64,000 bases of DNA. Origin: Desmodus rotundus. Its lineage: Eukaryota; Chordata; Mammalia; Chiroptera; Phyllostomidae. Positions within the stretch are counted from its first letter, which is position 1, and every line of letters begins with the position of its first letter. The position numbers and the translations under genes are program-made. The stretch is from contig NC_071392.1 of the NCBI RefSeq assembly GCF_022682495.2, positions 70,640,097-70,704,096 on the forward strand. The letters run 5' to 3'. Positions 12,646 to 24,506 of this stretch are shown here, piece after piece. A model generated the notes under the pieces. The model searched no databases. It had not been told where the DNA came from and saw only the letters and a program-made list of their open reading frames with translations.

Positions 12646-14018
12646 TTTAGAATTCCTTCTGAGTTGTGGGTTATCAAATTTATGTTGTAAAATATAGCTT
12701 TTATTAAAAGATTAATATGGCTATTTTTTATCATAACATTCTTACTAGTGTATTGATGTTTGTAAGACAAAGTGGTGTTATGATCCGTCAGATACCCCAG
12801 GCTGCTCTCCTTCTCTGCACTTCCGCACCTCCTGGATGGAGCCTGACTAGTATGTGGCAGTTTGGCTTACATAACAAAATTTTCCCTTAAGAGTTGTTTC
12901 CAAGAAAAAGATGGTTTAAAAAGCAGATTGAGATGAGTCAGGTCAAATCGTATTGTAATTAAAAAGCTGTGAAAACAGCAGGCATCAAAATTGTTCTAAA
13001 AGTAATTAATATCTCTTACATTTTTCTCCAAAGAAAACAATTACAAAAACATTGTTCCCATAAAACAGCTGGGTTTCTGTTTGGCAAATAACAATTCTTT
13101 ATTCTTTATTCAAAAGCAACTTTTCTTTTCCTAACCTGGGTCTTTTCTTGGCCACTTGCTGCTGTGTACAATGGAAATTAAATAGTTTCTTACTTGCAGT
13201 GGGAGACCAACTCCAGTTGGTTTTGTTAACGTCAACTTAAAAACAGGTAAAGAGAATAGAGCTATCACAATACAGAATTTTTTTATTGTAATAACTGGTA
13301 TTTTTAAAATTTCCATGTTGTTGGAGAATATTTATATAATAATAAAGCTTTAAAAGGTTAAGACCACATACAGTTCTCTGTTTCAAAGCCAAATCAGTTT
13401 CCTAAAGTTTGAACGAATTACTGGCTTTATAAATTAGAAAAGAGAGATTTAGTGAGTTGTTGTCTTGCTAAAATTGCCCAGCTGCCTCTAATTTGGGAAA
13501 GATAAATGCAGGTTAGGAAGACCATTGGAAGCTGCCAAACACCAGTATTAGTAGGAAGCCAAGCTGAGTGGGAGGAGAGACAGAGCAATCCATTTGTAGA
13601 TACAGCTCTCGTAAAACCGAGAAGGTTTTTCTAAGGAAGTCCCACAGAAAGTTCAAAATAACCTCTTCAACACTTGTTAAATGGTGAGATTCAGAGCTGC
13701 AGAGTATCAGAAGTAGCTGTATGTACTTTCTACACCTGGAATCTTCACCTCTGGAAAGCTGATTTCTGTCTCTTTTGAATAAAAGGGGACAGTAAGGATA
13801 AGGGATGACTCTAGGGTCAAACTGGAATACAACAGCTATTGGACAAATTCCCACAGTGCTGTGTCACTGCTCTACAGCTAGTAACCATGCAGGCCACTGA
13901 GAAAATGTCAGTTCTTGCAGAGTAAACCTAATTCTGCATGTATCCCATCAACGTATTGCATATGAAACAATAAATTTATGATGTCTTAACACTTAAAGCT
14001 AGCAAACATGAATCCTTC
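12646..14018. other. No gene or young repeat seen
   Basis: AT-rich unique-looking DNA. The longest open frame (minus strand, 13513-13854, 113 codons) has no recognisable motif, no splice context and no neighbours to support it. Confidence 0.5.
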
Positions 14019-14026
14019 ATTTAGCA

Positions 14027-14237
14027 CAGTGATCCCCAACATTTTTGGCACCAGGGACCAGTTTCATGGAAGACAATTTTCCCAGGGACCAGGGCGAGGG
14101 GGGAGTGGGGGCAGGGATGCAGGTGGGGGAGGATGAAGCTGAGGCTGTAATGCTAGCTGATGGGGAGCAGGGGTGAAGCTTCCGCTCCCTCACCTGCCGC
14201 TCACCTCCATCCGTGCCGCCACAGACTGAGACCCTTG
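14027..14237. mobile_element. Non-autonomous hAT transposon with 8-bp target duplication (MER1-like)
   Basis: The left end CAGTGATCCCCAAC and the right end, read in reverse (CAAGGGTCTCAGTC), are imperfect inverted repeats of the hAT type CAGGGGTC. The element is flanked on both sides by the identical octamer ATTTAGCA (14019-14026 and 14238-14245), the hAT signature. The interior (TTGGCACCAGGGACCAG, GGAAGACAATTTTCCC, GCCGCTCACCTCC) resembles the Charlie-derived MER1 class. At 211 bp it has no transposase and would have depended on an autonomous hAT. Confidence 0.85.
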
Positions 14238-14468
14238 ATTTAGCAAACACTTAACACCTGCTGTGTTCCATATTTTACCTATACTCTAATTTTTAGCAAT
14301 CCTGCAGCTGAAGAATTGCCAGCTCCACTTTATAGATAAGGAGACACAGAAAGTTTGTAATTATTTGTTTCTGTCTACACAGGTTCCTTGAAAGCATAGA
14401 TAGTAGTTTATGGGACATTATGGCTCCAAGGCATAATAACTAGTTCCTATTAAACCTCAAATATGTGT

Positions 14469-14492
14469 TGAATGAATGAATGAATGAATAAA
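14469..14492. repeat. (TGAA)n microsatellite
   Basis: About six units of TGAA/GAAT running into AATAAAC, next to a MIR-like stretch (14275-14360: TTTATAGATAAGGAGACACAG). Confidence 0.8.
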
Positions 14493-14760
14493 CAATAAGA
14501 AAGATATAGTTGGGTTGACCTTGAAAAATACATAGGATAAGCAGAAGCCAGAAAGTGAAGGCAGGGGGAAAAAAAAAAAAAAACCCAGGGAGATACTCCA
14601 ATCTCCTTCCATTACTTGTTTTGTGCTTAATTCAATTCACAAATCCAATACTGACATGAAATACGAAACACCAGTATATTACTTTGTTGTAGAGTCAGAA
14701 AAATGTAGACTTCTGACTTATGCAACACTTTTATATTCTGTTCAAGATCAGTTTGTTTTT

Positions 14761-14986
14761 GCCCTGACCAGTGTGATTCAGTTTGTTGGAGCTTCACCCA
14801 CTAGACTGAAGGGTCACAGATTCAATTCCCAGTCAGGGTACATACCCAGGATGCAGGTTCGATCCCTGGTCAAGGGGTGTATGAGAAAGCAACTGATCAA
14901 TGTTTCTCACATCGATGCTTCTCTGTCTCCCTTCCTCTCTTTCTACAAGCAAAGAAAAAATGTCCTCAGGTGAGGATTAAAAAAAA
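14761..14986 (+). mobile_element. VES SINE (bat tRNA-derived)
   Basis: Begins GCCCTGACCAGTGTGATTCAG (A-box-like), has a B-box-like GGTTCGATCCC and the family's AGTCAGGGTACATACCC box, then CAACTGATCAATGTTTCTC and a CT-rich tail ending in an A-run. It is flanked by the target duplication ATCAGTTTGTTT / ATCAGTTTTTTT (14747-14760 and 14987-14999). The SINE is inactive but datable. Confidence 0.92.
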
Positions 14987-15089
14987 ATCAGTTTTTTTCT
15001 GCATCCTTATATTCATCTTCACACTAAGTCACATGAATCAGGAATGATTAAACATTGCTAAATTCAAGTTTTTAAATTTTAATTTTCTA

Positions 15090-18000
15090 CTTTAAAATAT
15101 CTTATTGTTTCTGCTATTACAGTTGTCCCATTTTTCCCCCTTTGCCACCCTCCACCCAGCCCATCACCCCACTTCCATAGGAAGTGCCCACATCATTGCC
15201 CATGTCCATGGGTCCTTCAAACAAGATCTTTGACTAATCCTTTCATCTTTCAATCAGTCCCCATTCCCATCTTACAGCTGTGAGTCTCTTCCATGACTCT
15301 AAGCCTCTGGTTCTATATTGCACATTAGTTTATTGTGTTCATTAGATTCCTCTTAAAAGTGAGATTGTATGGTATTAGTCTTTCACCGACTGGCTTATTT
15401 CACTTAGCATAATAGTTTCCAGTTCCATCCATGCTGTCGCAAAATGTAGGGATTCTTTCTTTTTTCTGCTGCTTAGTATTCCATTGTGTAAATGTACTAC
15501 ATCTTTTTTTACCCACTCATCTACTGATGGGCACTTAGGCTGTTTCCAAATCTTGGTTATTGTAAATTGCACTGCTATGAACACGGGAGGGAGGGGGTGC
15601 ATAAATTCTTTTGAATTGGTATTTTGGTATCCTTGTGGTATATTCCCAACAGTGGAATCACTGGGTAAAAAAGCAGTTCATTTTTTTAACTTTTTGAGGA
15701 AATTCCATGCTGTTTTCCACAGTGGTTGCACAAATCTTCATTCCCCCCAACAGTACCTGAAGCTTCCCTTTTCTCCACATCCCCCCAAGTGCTTGTTTGT
15801 TGATTTATTAATGATGGCCATTTTGGCAGGTGTGAAGTGGTACCTCATTGTGGTTTTAATTTGCATCTCTCTGATGGCCGGTGATTTTGAGCATTTTTCA
15901 TACATCTATGGGCCATCTGTATATCCTCCTTGGAGAACTGTGTATTCAGGTTCTTTGCTGACTTTTAAATTGGATTGTTTGTTTTCCTGGTGTTGATGCA
16001 TGAAGGTTCTTTATATATTTTGGAGATCTAACCTTTGTCTGAAGCATCATGGACAAATATGGTCTGTGCAGAGGATTCCCTTTTCATTTTGATGATGTTT
16101 TCTTCAGCTGTGCAGAAGCTTTTTAATTTGATGTAGTCCCATTTGTTTATTTTTTCCTTTATTTCCTTTATCTTAGGAGATATATTGGCAAAAAATTGTT
16201 ACCCGAGAGATATCTGAAATTTTACTACCTATGATTTCCTTTAGGATTTTATTGGAACCACAACTTATATTTGTTTTTGATCCAGTTTTAGTTTTTTGTG
16301 GTGTGAGGTGTAAGTTGGTGGGCTAGTTTCATTTTTTTGCATGTACTAGTGCAGCTCTCCCATCACCATTTATTCAGCAGACTGTCTTTTACCTCATTGC
16401 ATGCTCTAGACTCCTTTGTCAAACATTAATTGACCATAAAGACATGGGTTTATTTCTGGGCTCTCTGTTCTGTTCCACTGATCTATGTGTCTGTTCTTAT
16501 GCTAGTACCAGGCTGTTTTTGTTACAATGGACTTGTAGTAGAGTTTGATAACAGGTGCTGTGATCCCCTCCAACTTTGTTCTTCTTTCTCAAGATTGGTG
16601 AGGCTACTCAGTGTCTTTTTTGGTTCCACATAAATTTTTGGAATATTTGTTCTAAATCAGTGAAATATACCATTGGTATGCTATAGGAATTGCATTGAAT
16701 CTATAGATTGCTTTGGGTCGTATGGGCATTTTAATGGAGTTAGTTCTTCCGATCCATGAACACAGTATGTGCTCCACTTACTTGTATCTTCCTCAATTTC
16801 TTCCTTCACTGCCCTATGGTTTTCCAAGTATAGGTCTCTTACCTCCTTGGTTAAATTTATTCCTAGGTACCTTATTTTTTGTTGTTGCAATAGCAAATGG
16901 AATTATTTTCTTAGTTTCTCTTTCTGATAGTTAATTATTGGTGTATAAACATGCCATTGATTTCTGAGTATTGACTTTGTATCCTGATACTTTACTGAAT
17001 TCATTTATTAGGTCTAGTAGCATTTTGGTAGAGCCTATAAGGTTTTCTACAATATGTACAATATCATGTCATCTGTGAATGACAGTTTTACTTCCTCCTA
17101 TCACATTTAAATGCCCTTTATTTCTCCTTATCTGATCACTATGGTTACGACTTCCAGTATTACATTGAATGAGTGGTGAAAGTGGACAACCCTGTGTTGT
17201 TCATGCTCTTAAGGGGAACACTTTTAGTTTTTGTCCATTGAGTATGATGTTGGCAGTAGGTCTTTCATATACGGCTTTCATTATATTGAGGTATGATCCC
17301 TTTATTCCCACTTTACTGAGTGTTTCTATCATAAATGGGTGCTGGGTTTTATTAAATGCTTTTTCTGCATCTATTGATATGATCATGTAAATTTTATGTC
17401 TCATATTGTTTATGCGATATATCACATTTATTAATTTTCAAATATTGTACCATCCTTGCATCCCTGGAATAAATCCCACTTGATCATGGTGTATGAATTT
17501 TTTGATGCATTGCTGTTTTGGTTTGCTAACATTTTGTTGAGGATTTTAGTTTCCATGTTCATCAGAAATATTGGCCTATAATTTTCTTTGTTGTGTCTTT
17601 ACCTGGTTATGGTTTAGGATAATACTGGCCTCATAAGAAGAGCTTGGAAGTCTTCCCTCTTCTTGAATTTTTTGGAATAGTTTGAGAAGGACAGGTGTTA
17701 GTTCTTCGAGTGATTAGTAAAATTTACTTGTGAAGCCATCTTGTTCAGGACTTTTGTTTGCTGGGGGGTGGGGGGAGGCATTGATTACTGTTTTCTGAAT
17801 ATCCCTGATTCAGTTGTGGAAGGATGTATATTTCTAGAAATTTATCCATTTTTTCCAGGTTGTCCAATTTCCTGGTATATGGTCGTTCATAGTATTTTCT
17901 TATAATCCTTTGTATTTCTGTGGTATCAGTTAATACTTCTCCTCCTTTTCTGGTTTTATTTATTTGGGTACTCTCTTTTTTCTTGATGAGTCTAGTTAAA

Positions 18001-18790
18001 TGTTTGCTGCTTTTGTTTATCTTCTCAAAGAACCAGCTCCTGGAATCATTGATCTTTTGAATTGTTTGTTGTTGTTGTTGTTGTTTTAGTGTCTATGTCA
18101 TTTATTTCTGCTTTGATCTTGATTACTTCCTTTTTTATACTCACTTTGGGCTTTGTTATTGTTTTCTAGTTCTAGGTGTAGGGTCTCTGTGTATTTGAAT
18201 GATTTTTTGGGGGGTTATACTGTGGTTGATTTCTATTTTTATGCCATTGTAATCTGAGAAAATGCTTCATATAATTTCAGTTTTCTTGAAATTGTTAAGA
18301 CTTATTTTTTGTCCTATTTTGTGATCTATCTCTGAGAATGATCCATGTTGATTAATATGCACTTGAGAAGAATGTGTATTCTGATGCTTTGGGATGAAAT
18401 GTTCTATAAATATTAATTTAATCCATTTGATCTAGTGTCCCATTTGATCTAGTGTCTCATTTAATGTCACTGTATTCTTGTTGATTTTTTTGTCTGCAAC
18501 ATCTATTCATTTGTGACAGTGAGGTGTTAAAATTCCCTTCGGTGACTCTATTGCTGTCAATCTCTACCTTAACATTCAACAAAGTTTTCTTTATATATTT
18601 AGGTGCACTTATATTGTGTGCATATATGTTTGTAAGAGTTGTATCCTCTTGTTGGATCGATCCCTTTAGTATTATGTAGTGACCTTCTTTGTCTCTTTTT
18701 ATGGTCTTTGCTATGAAGTGTACTTTGTCAGATATAAGTGTTGCTTATTCAACTTCATTTGCATGGGATATTTTTTCCATCCCCTGACTT
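15090..18790 (-). mobile_element. 5'-truncated L1, ORF2 to 3' end, minus strand
   Basis: Read on the minus strand it runs from within the endonuclease part of ORF2 (near 18790) through the RT domain to the 3' UTR (C-rich on the plus strand at 15130-15180) and the tail near 15095. Landmarks: [15 protein letters not shown] at about 17370 and the degenerate catalytic motif FTDD in place of FADD at about 17085. Stops and frameshifts throughout. Long plus-strand open frames here (e.g. 15484-15996) are antisense artefacts of this element. Confidence 0.88.
18063..18086. repeat. (GTT)n microsatellite inside the L1
   Basis: About eight GTT units in the minus-strand L1, i.e. AAC repeats on the element's sense strand. 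Confidence 0.7.
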
Positions 18791-19970
18791 TCATCCATGT
18801 AAATCTTTTGTCCCAAAACACTGCATGATCTGCCTCTGCCTGCCAGCATGCTGTCCATTTTACTCTAATCACTGACCCAACTGTTTCTGAGAAGGTTTCT
18901 GGCAGAATCGGGAGCATGGGGACCTCTGGATCTCCCATGAAGGGGAGGTGCCATTCAGACTCTAAGGAAGATGGTGGGTGTGTTTCCCGCTCTGGAGCCA
19001 CACATCTGTCTGAGTCTGTCCTGGATTATTTCCCTGAACTCAGTAAGGCAGAGTCCTTAATAGGAAAGCGGGTGGGGCCTTCAGAGCCCAGAGTTCATGT
19101 CTGCCAGAAACCAGGAGGGTGTTTCTATGGCTCTCCCATGAGGGGTAAGCACCAGTCACTTCCTGGGAAGGTGTATGGAATGCCTATGCTCTAAAGCCAG
19201 TCTCCAGCACCCCTGAGTCTGCCTATGTTGCTGTCTCCTCAGCAGGAGTAAAGATGCAGGGTGGGGAGGAAAAAAAAAGATGCAGGGTGGGGCAAGCAGA
19301 ATTCCAGAGGGTGGGGCAAGTGGTTCCCACAGGGTGAGGTAATTGTTTTTCCCCTGGAAGGCGCTTGCTCTTCTCAAGAAAAATGGCTGCTGTGAGTGGG
19401 AGGTGGGGGATGTCGAGGCAGAGAAATCCCAGCAGCCGCTACTCCCCATCTCTCCTCAGTGCCTCCCACTCCCACCTTCCTCAGGCAACTCCAGTCTGTG
19501 CTGCCCTCCCTTCACGAGAGCCCAAGGTCAGTGGCTGCGAATGAAAAACCTGTGCTTTGGTCCCTTAAAAAACAGTGGCTTTGTCTCCAGCGGGGTCCAT
19601 CTCTCCCTTGAAGACAAAACCCTGCGGCCTTTCACCCCTGGCTGCTTCGTGGGCAGCTGAGCACAGCACTGGTGCTCTGTGTCAGGGAGCACAGTCTGGG
19701 GTCCAGGCTTCACTCCTATCAGGAGGAAGCCCCCACAGCTGCACCATAACTTCTGCCTTCCACCTGTGGGCGCAGGGCCAGCCCCTTTCCCGTCCCTGCC
19801 CTTCCTACCAGACTTTAGGTGGTTTCTGCCCATCTGTGGTTAAAAGTCTCTTCTTCAAGTAGTCTTCAGTTGGTTACTTTGGGTGGCTGTTCCCCTCTTT
19901 ATTTTTATTTCCCATTTGGTTCAGGGAGGTGTGAGAAAGATCCTCCTACTCTGCCACCATCCTGTGACCT
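18791..19970 (-). mobile_element. Probable L1 5' UTR, minus strand
   Basis: GC-rich stretch that ends, read forward, with GGAGGTGTGAGAAAGATCC, TCCTACTCTGCCACCATCC. That is the reverse of a typical old L1 leader (GGATGGTGGCAGAGTAGGA). It contains a short duplicated segment, GATGCAGGGTGGGG (about 19252 and 19281). Same orientation as the adjacent ORF2 fragment, so the two may be one L1 that lost ORF1 and the start of ORF2, or two insertions. No open frame here is convincing. Confidence 0.55.
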
Positions 19971-21954
19971 ATTTGTTCAAAACCCAGCAGCTTTAAGATT
20001 TACTCAAAAAATGGGTCAGGTCAGCATACCCACATGTGGTATACATTGCCTCTGGGACCTCAGAAGCCCATTCAGCATCGTGTCTATTTATGGTGGGTTA
20101 GATACAATGTGCAGCAAGTAGTGTCTTACTTTAGAGAGGAAATCTGTACATTTCTTGCTGTGTCAGTCAAGGTCCAGTCGGGAGACAAAAACAACACTCT
20201 TAATTCGAACAGGGACATTTTAATATAAAGAATTCTTGTCTGATAACAACAGATTACTACTAAGAGAACTGCATAAAGAATGTAGGAGCAGCAGATGTAG
20301 GGAACAGTCACTTCCTCTAATGTGGAGGCAGATCACCCAAGGGAGAAACAAATTTGGATGGATGTTCAAGACGAAGGCGAGAGTCAGACTTTGTTTCAGA
20401 GGGTGTAGATGCGGCAGGGAAGTTTGCTATGGTGCTGCAAGCCTGATTTGGCAAGCAGGAAGTTGCCCACCTAGTGTCAGGCAAGATTCACTGAGAAGCC
20501 ACCCCCTAGGGTTTTGTCAATATTCACGGGATGTTCCAGCCACCCACAGAGGTGCTGGCAAAACTGGCTGGAGGGTAAGTACCGCTGGGTGTTCTGCTCA
20601 CTGCTCCCCACTACATGCTACAGGAATAAGCGTGAAAAAGCACACAAGAACCAGAAAAATAAGTCCCTCACTTCATCATGTCTCCAGCCACCTCCACTGA
20701 AAATACCTAACATGGTGCCAGGGGGCAAAGGAGAAATATGTGTGAGTCCAGCTTCAGTATCACAAGTAGGGCAAAGAAGGATTTGAAGCTGAGGATTGAG
20801 AGCTGAGAGGCAACAAGCTGAGAACTGGCAGAGCTGACCTCTCTGGCTACTCAGCTCCTCTATGCAACCATCTCTCCATATTTGAACTTCCTACATTTCC
20901 ACCTAGCAAGATAAATTATCTCTCATACAAATAGACTTTTTTTTACCTGGTCTCCCAAATTAGGAGACTTGTGTCTTAATAGTTACTGTATCTCTCTCTG
21001 ATTACATTATTTACTTCCAAATCAGGTTCCAGACTTGATTAGCAATCACATCTGTCCTATATATACAGGAGGTAAGTACTTTCTTTAGAGTCATCATAAA
21101 GGCTTTCTAAATTTCTGTCTGGGCCTTGTGTTGATCATTCAGAGCCTTTAATTTATTCTTTCCTTTAAGAACCCTTTCTAGGGTAAGAAATACCATCCTG
21201 TGCCACATTTGTCCCCAAAGCGACTAACTGGCTCAGCTGCTTGATCTCCCTATGCTTACCCTCCATGTGTACCCCATTCTATGCCCCTGCTTGGGATGTT
21301 TTGAATAATCATGATGCTGCCACATGCTGCATATATTTGGTGTCCCGTGTCCCCCCGACAAGGAGGTTATTCATACACTCTTCAAATATATGAGCCGTTT
21401 TAAACCTAGGATTCCATTTTAAAGTCCATTTGCTGAGGCCAGGGCCCAGCAGGAACCCGGTGACACACTCAAACTAGTTAATTTGAGAAGTATTTAGTGA
21501 AAAGACTGTTTATGAGGCAAGGTCACTGTTCAAGGAAATCAAAATAGACAATGTGAATCACCTTAAACTTACCTACAAAAGAAAGACATGATCACCCATA
21601 AGCTGAAGAAGTAACAGGAAGGAATGAGTCCCAGAACTCAGAGCTGTAGAGGATGAGGAATGACCATAACGCCCAGAGATGCGATCGTAGGCAGATGAAA
21701 GCAGTCACTGACAGCAGACCAACACCAGCTGGGAGAAGCCAGGGGAAGACACTGCAATCGTTGCCTTCCTTTCAGACCTCAGACACTGCTGTTGTTTCCC
21801 ACTGACCAACACAGCCGGAGGACAGCATGTACCCATTGGCATAGTGCACAAGGATCAGACTCCAAGGGCACAAAGCAGAGAAAGGGGGAGGAAAGGAGGT
21901 AGATCTAAAGGGGCAACTGAAGACCATCTAGCCAAAGCCATTTGTTTTACCTTT
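19971..21954. other. Gene-free; two stretches resembling old unclassified repeats
   Basis: 20160-20860 and 21440-21930 each open with a similar theme (a 'GTCAAGGTCCAGTCGGGAGAC' or 'GCCCAGCAGGAACCC' stretch, then a TTTGARMAG...TTTAATATAAAG / ATTTAGTGAAAAG stretch). I cannot name the family. No exon-like frame is present; the 154-codon plus-strand frame at 20236-20700 has no recognisable motif. Confidence 0.35.
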
Positions 21955-22170
21955 TAACACATTTTATTTGGTGTGCTAGTATTTTGTTTAGGGTTTTTGC
22001 ATCCATATTAATCGTGAAAATGGCCTATCATTTTCCTTCTTGTACTATCTTTGCCAACTTTTGATATCAAGGACATGCTGGCCTCATGATTTGGGGAGTA
22101 TTCACTCTTTTTTCTATTGCTTAGAAGAATATCTATTAGCAGAATTATTTATTCCTTCAATGCTCTAAAG
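21955..22170 (-). mobile_element. Old L1 ORF2 fragment
   Basis: Plus-strand GCATCCATATTAATCGTGAAA, ATGGCCTATCATTTTC and GGACATGCTGGCCTCATGAT are the reverse of a conserved L1 RT-domain stretch. Short and heavily mutated. Confidence 0.75.
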
Positions 22171-24073
22171 TGACAAAGTTGGCTTGCATTAAGTAGGGCA
22201 AAGCATGCTTCACTTCAAGAGGGTGGAAAATTGTAACCAAGCACCCAGTGTTCCTGGAAAGAGACTAGAAATGGCATTTTCTACCTCTTAGTTCCTCTGT
22301 TTTTTACTTATGAGGTTATCTGTGCTGAGAACTGTGAAGGGTTGGGGATGCTATCCTAATTGCAGGCTAATGAGGTCACTTGCTACAATTTCACAGCTGA
22401 TAGAAGACAGGAGGCTCCTGGGTCAGAGATAAAGCACAATTTATTGTTCACAGAACTTGCAGCAGACAGAATACCAGCATTTTGTCCTAATTCCTTCGGG
22501 GTGACGACCCAAAGTCAGGAGACACAGGAACACCCAGGGAGCTGCATTACAGGGTAGGAATCCTGGGCTTCGGCACTCTGAGCCTTTCACAGGGAACCAT
22601 CAACTGTTGTCTTCCAAGACTCTGCTTTACAGACACCGTTGCAAATGAGCCTTGCACAAGATATAATGCCTCAGCTCAAAAATCCATGCGGAAACATGGG
22701 AAGACTACGGAAAATTCTCAACTGACTTTTTTAAATCAACTTTTGTATCTAACAGAGATTATTCATTTTTACTGTGAATTATAATTTATTAAGATAAATA
22801 ACCCTTTACTCTGATGTCTCCCCAATTTCATCCTTGATATTATTGCCGCCATTTGTTGTTGTCTATCTGCAAATGACTGACAACTTTTAACCTTCACAGG
22901 TCATTTTATTTGGGGCATGTACCTGGTACACAGCATAGATCTCACTCTTCTGATACAAAATGAGACTAACTCTCCTCTACTAGAGAATTTTAACCTGTTT
23001 AAAATTATGCACTGTGATATTTCTTAATCTTGTTTTTCTCTTACATGTACCTCTTTGCTGTTAACCTTAAATATATTTATATAATTATGCTGCAGTGTGT
23101 GAAATATTGCTACTTGAATTATAGATCTTCACTTTTTTCTCTCTACCTCAATAACTTCTATTTAGCCATCCAGATCCACTCTCCGCATTTTCTACTCTGC
23201 TCTTTGTCCTGAAGCTGTATAAATTATGTCAGCAGACTTCTATTTCTTCTGCGTTTTGGGGGAGGTGGGGTTCCATCAATGGAAAATTCAAGCAGGAGAC
23301 TGGAGGAAGGGAGACGTGTGAGATCAGAGTATATATTTCTCTAGTTCATGAGGTCACCCTAGGGCTGGTCTCTGGTCTGCTCGGTTATCTTCTTCACACT
23401 CTCTTTCTGGGTTTCCAGAACTCTCCCTCCCTAGGTTCATTTGAGACAAGGAGTAGACATACTTCACCTGACCCTGCACTATACTGTAGTTTCCCTACAC
23501 ACTGCCCACACTTTATCAGTTCCTTTGTAAATTTTGAGTGTACATCTGTCTCCTGTTAAGACTGACTCATAAACCCTTGTTCATCATTGTAGGTCCTTGA
23601 CATGCATATGGTCAAGGTTATTCTTTTGGTTTATTGGAGAAAGGGATTATTATAGTTCCTTGATCAAGTTTATTCCTCCTACAAAGTTTTCATTATTGGC
23701 CCACTAGGAGTTTTTCTCCCATAGGATAAAAGATAATTCCACTCTTTACCCTGTTTTCCAACATGGAATGTACCTTTTGCTTGTTTGTTTATAAATCATT
23801 TCAGCTGTTTTCTTGGGATTTTGAGATGGATGGAAGGTGAAAGTAGAAGATAAAAAGTGAAAATTCAAATACTTACATTAAAACATAGTGTCTTTTATCT
23901 TACCTGTAAAGATTTTCAGATAGGGTAATTCTATAATGCTTCCTCCCACCCACCTATATACTGACTATCCTTCTGTAACTACATACTATCTAAAATAAAT
24001 TTCTGGGGTTGAACATTAACCCTAGCTTTTGGCTATTAATTTTAACTATAATGCACCTGAAAATTTTAAAAAT
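22171..24073. other. IQUB 3' flank, no gene
   Basis: No recognisable coding frame. May include the distal 3' UTR of IQUB if a poly(A) signal near 23668 or 23630 is used. Confidence 0.5.
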
Positions 24074-24079
24074 TTTAAT
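24074..24079 (-). other. Candidate polyadenylation signal of IQUB (ATTAAA)
   Basis: This is the first common poly(A) hexamer variant on the minus strand after the IQUB stop, about 245 bp downstream. The next are canonical AATAAA hexamers near 23668 and 23630. Which is used cannot be told from sequence alone. Confidence 0.25.
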
Positions 24080-24323
24080 GTGAAAATATGTAAAATGTTC
24101 TCTTCAAAGTATTAATTTTAGTAACAAAATCATATTTCAATTTAACATTAATTGTTCCACAATAAAGCACGTATATAGATGTTTTCTCTTTATACAACTT
24201 ATGATACTATTAAAATCATTAAAACCAACTTGAAAAATTCTATTTCCATATTGTGTGACCTCCGTGTTACTCTATTAGCAGTGGACAAAAACACTGATCA
24301 TCAAACCAGTACTCCTAGGTCTT

Positions 24324-24506
24324 CTAAGGACTAGACCTCGGGGATTCTATAATCTTAGGTGTTGTTTCTGGGTGATATTTCTTTCTGATCTCTTCTACTT
24401 CAGGATCCTCAAGTAAAAATGAAGCCAGGAGTGGGATTTGAGAAAAATAGTTCTTAGCCAGGAAATGTTTGTGCTTGATCTTGTGAATAAACAAGGGTCT
24501 GTATCC
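24324..24506 (-). CDS. IQUB: IQUB last coding exon and stop codon
   Basis: Coding part of 183 nt: 60 codons from [19 protein letters not shown] to ESPRSSP, then TAG at 24326-24324. The acceptor is TCTTTTCTTTTCAG. The tail [23 protein letters not shown] and the KIIES string match the C-terminus I know for IQUB. The correct frame is not the one beginning with the longer overlapping ATG frame here; it follows from the GAG|GTAAGA donor of the previous exon, which ends a full codon. The 3' UTR runs to lower coordinates. Its end is not certain: an ATTAAA-type signal lies at 24079-24074 and AATAAA-type signals near 23668 and 23630. Confidence 0.93.
   Translation of the reverse strand, partial: GYRPLFIHKIKHKHFLAKNYFSQIPLLASFLLEDPEVEEIRKKYHPETTPKIIESPRSSP

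Noticed and set aside
13513..13854. 113-codon minus-strand open frame
   Set aside because: No motif, no splice-site context and no supporting neighbours.
14761..14830. tRNA gene in the SINE heads
   Set aside because: The A and B boxes are part of a tRNA-derived SINE; no cloverleaf or anticodon arm is preserved.
15484..15996. 170-codon plus-strand open frame
   Set aside because: Antisense of the minus-strand L1 3' region; the same hydrophobic composition appears opposite other L1 copies (e.g. 39072-39506).
20236..20700. 154-codon plus-strand open frame
   Set aside because: Low-complexity Arg/Ser/Cys composition inside an old repeat-like stretch; no known domain.
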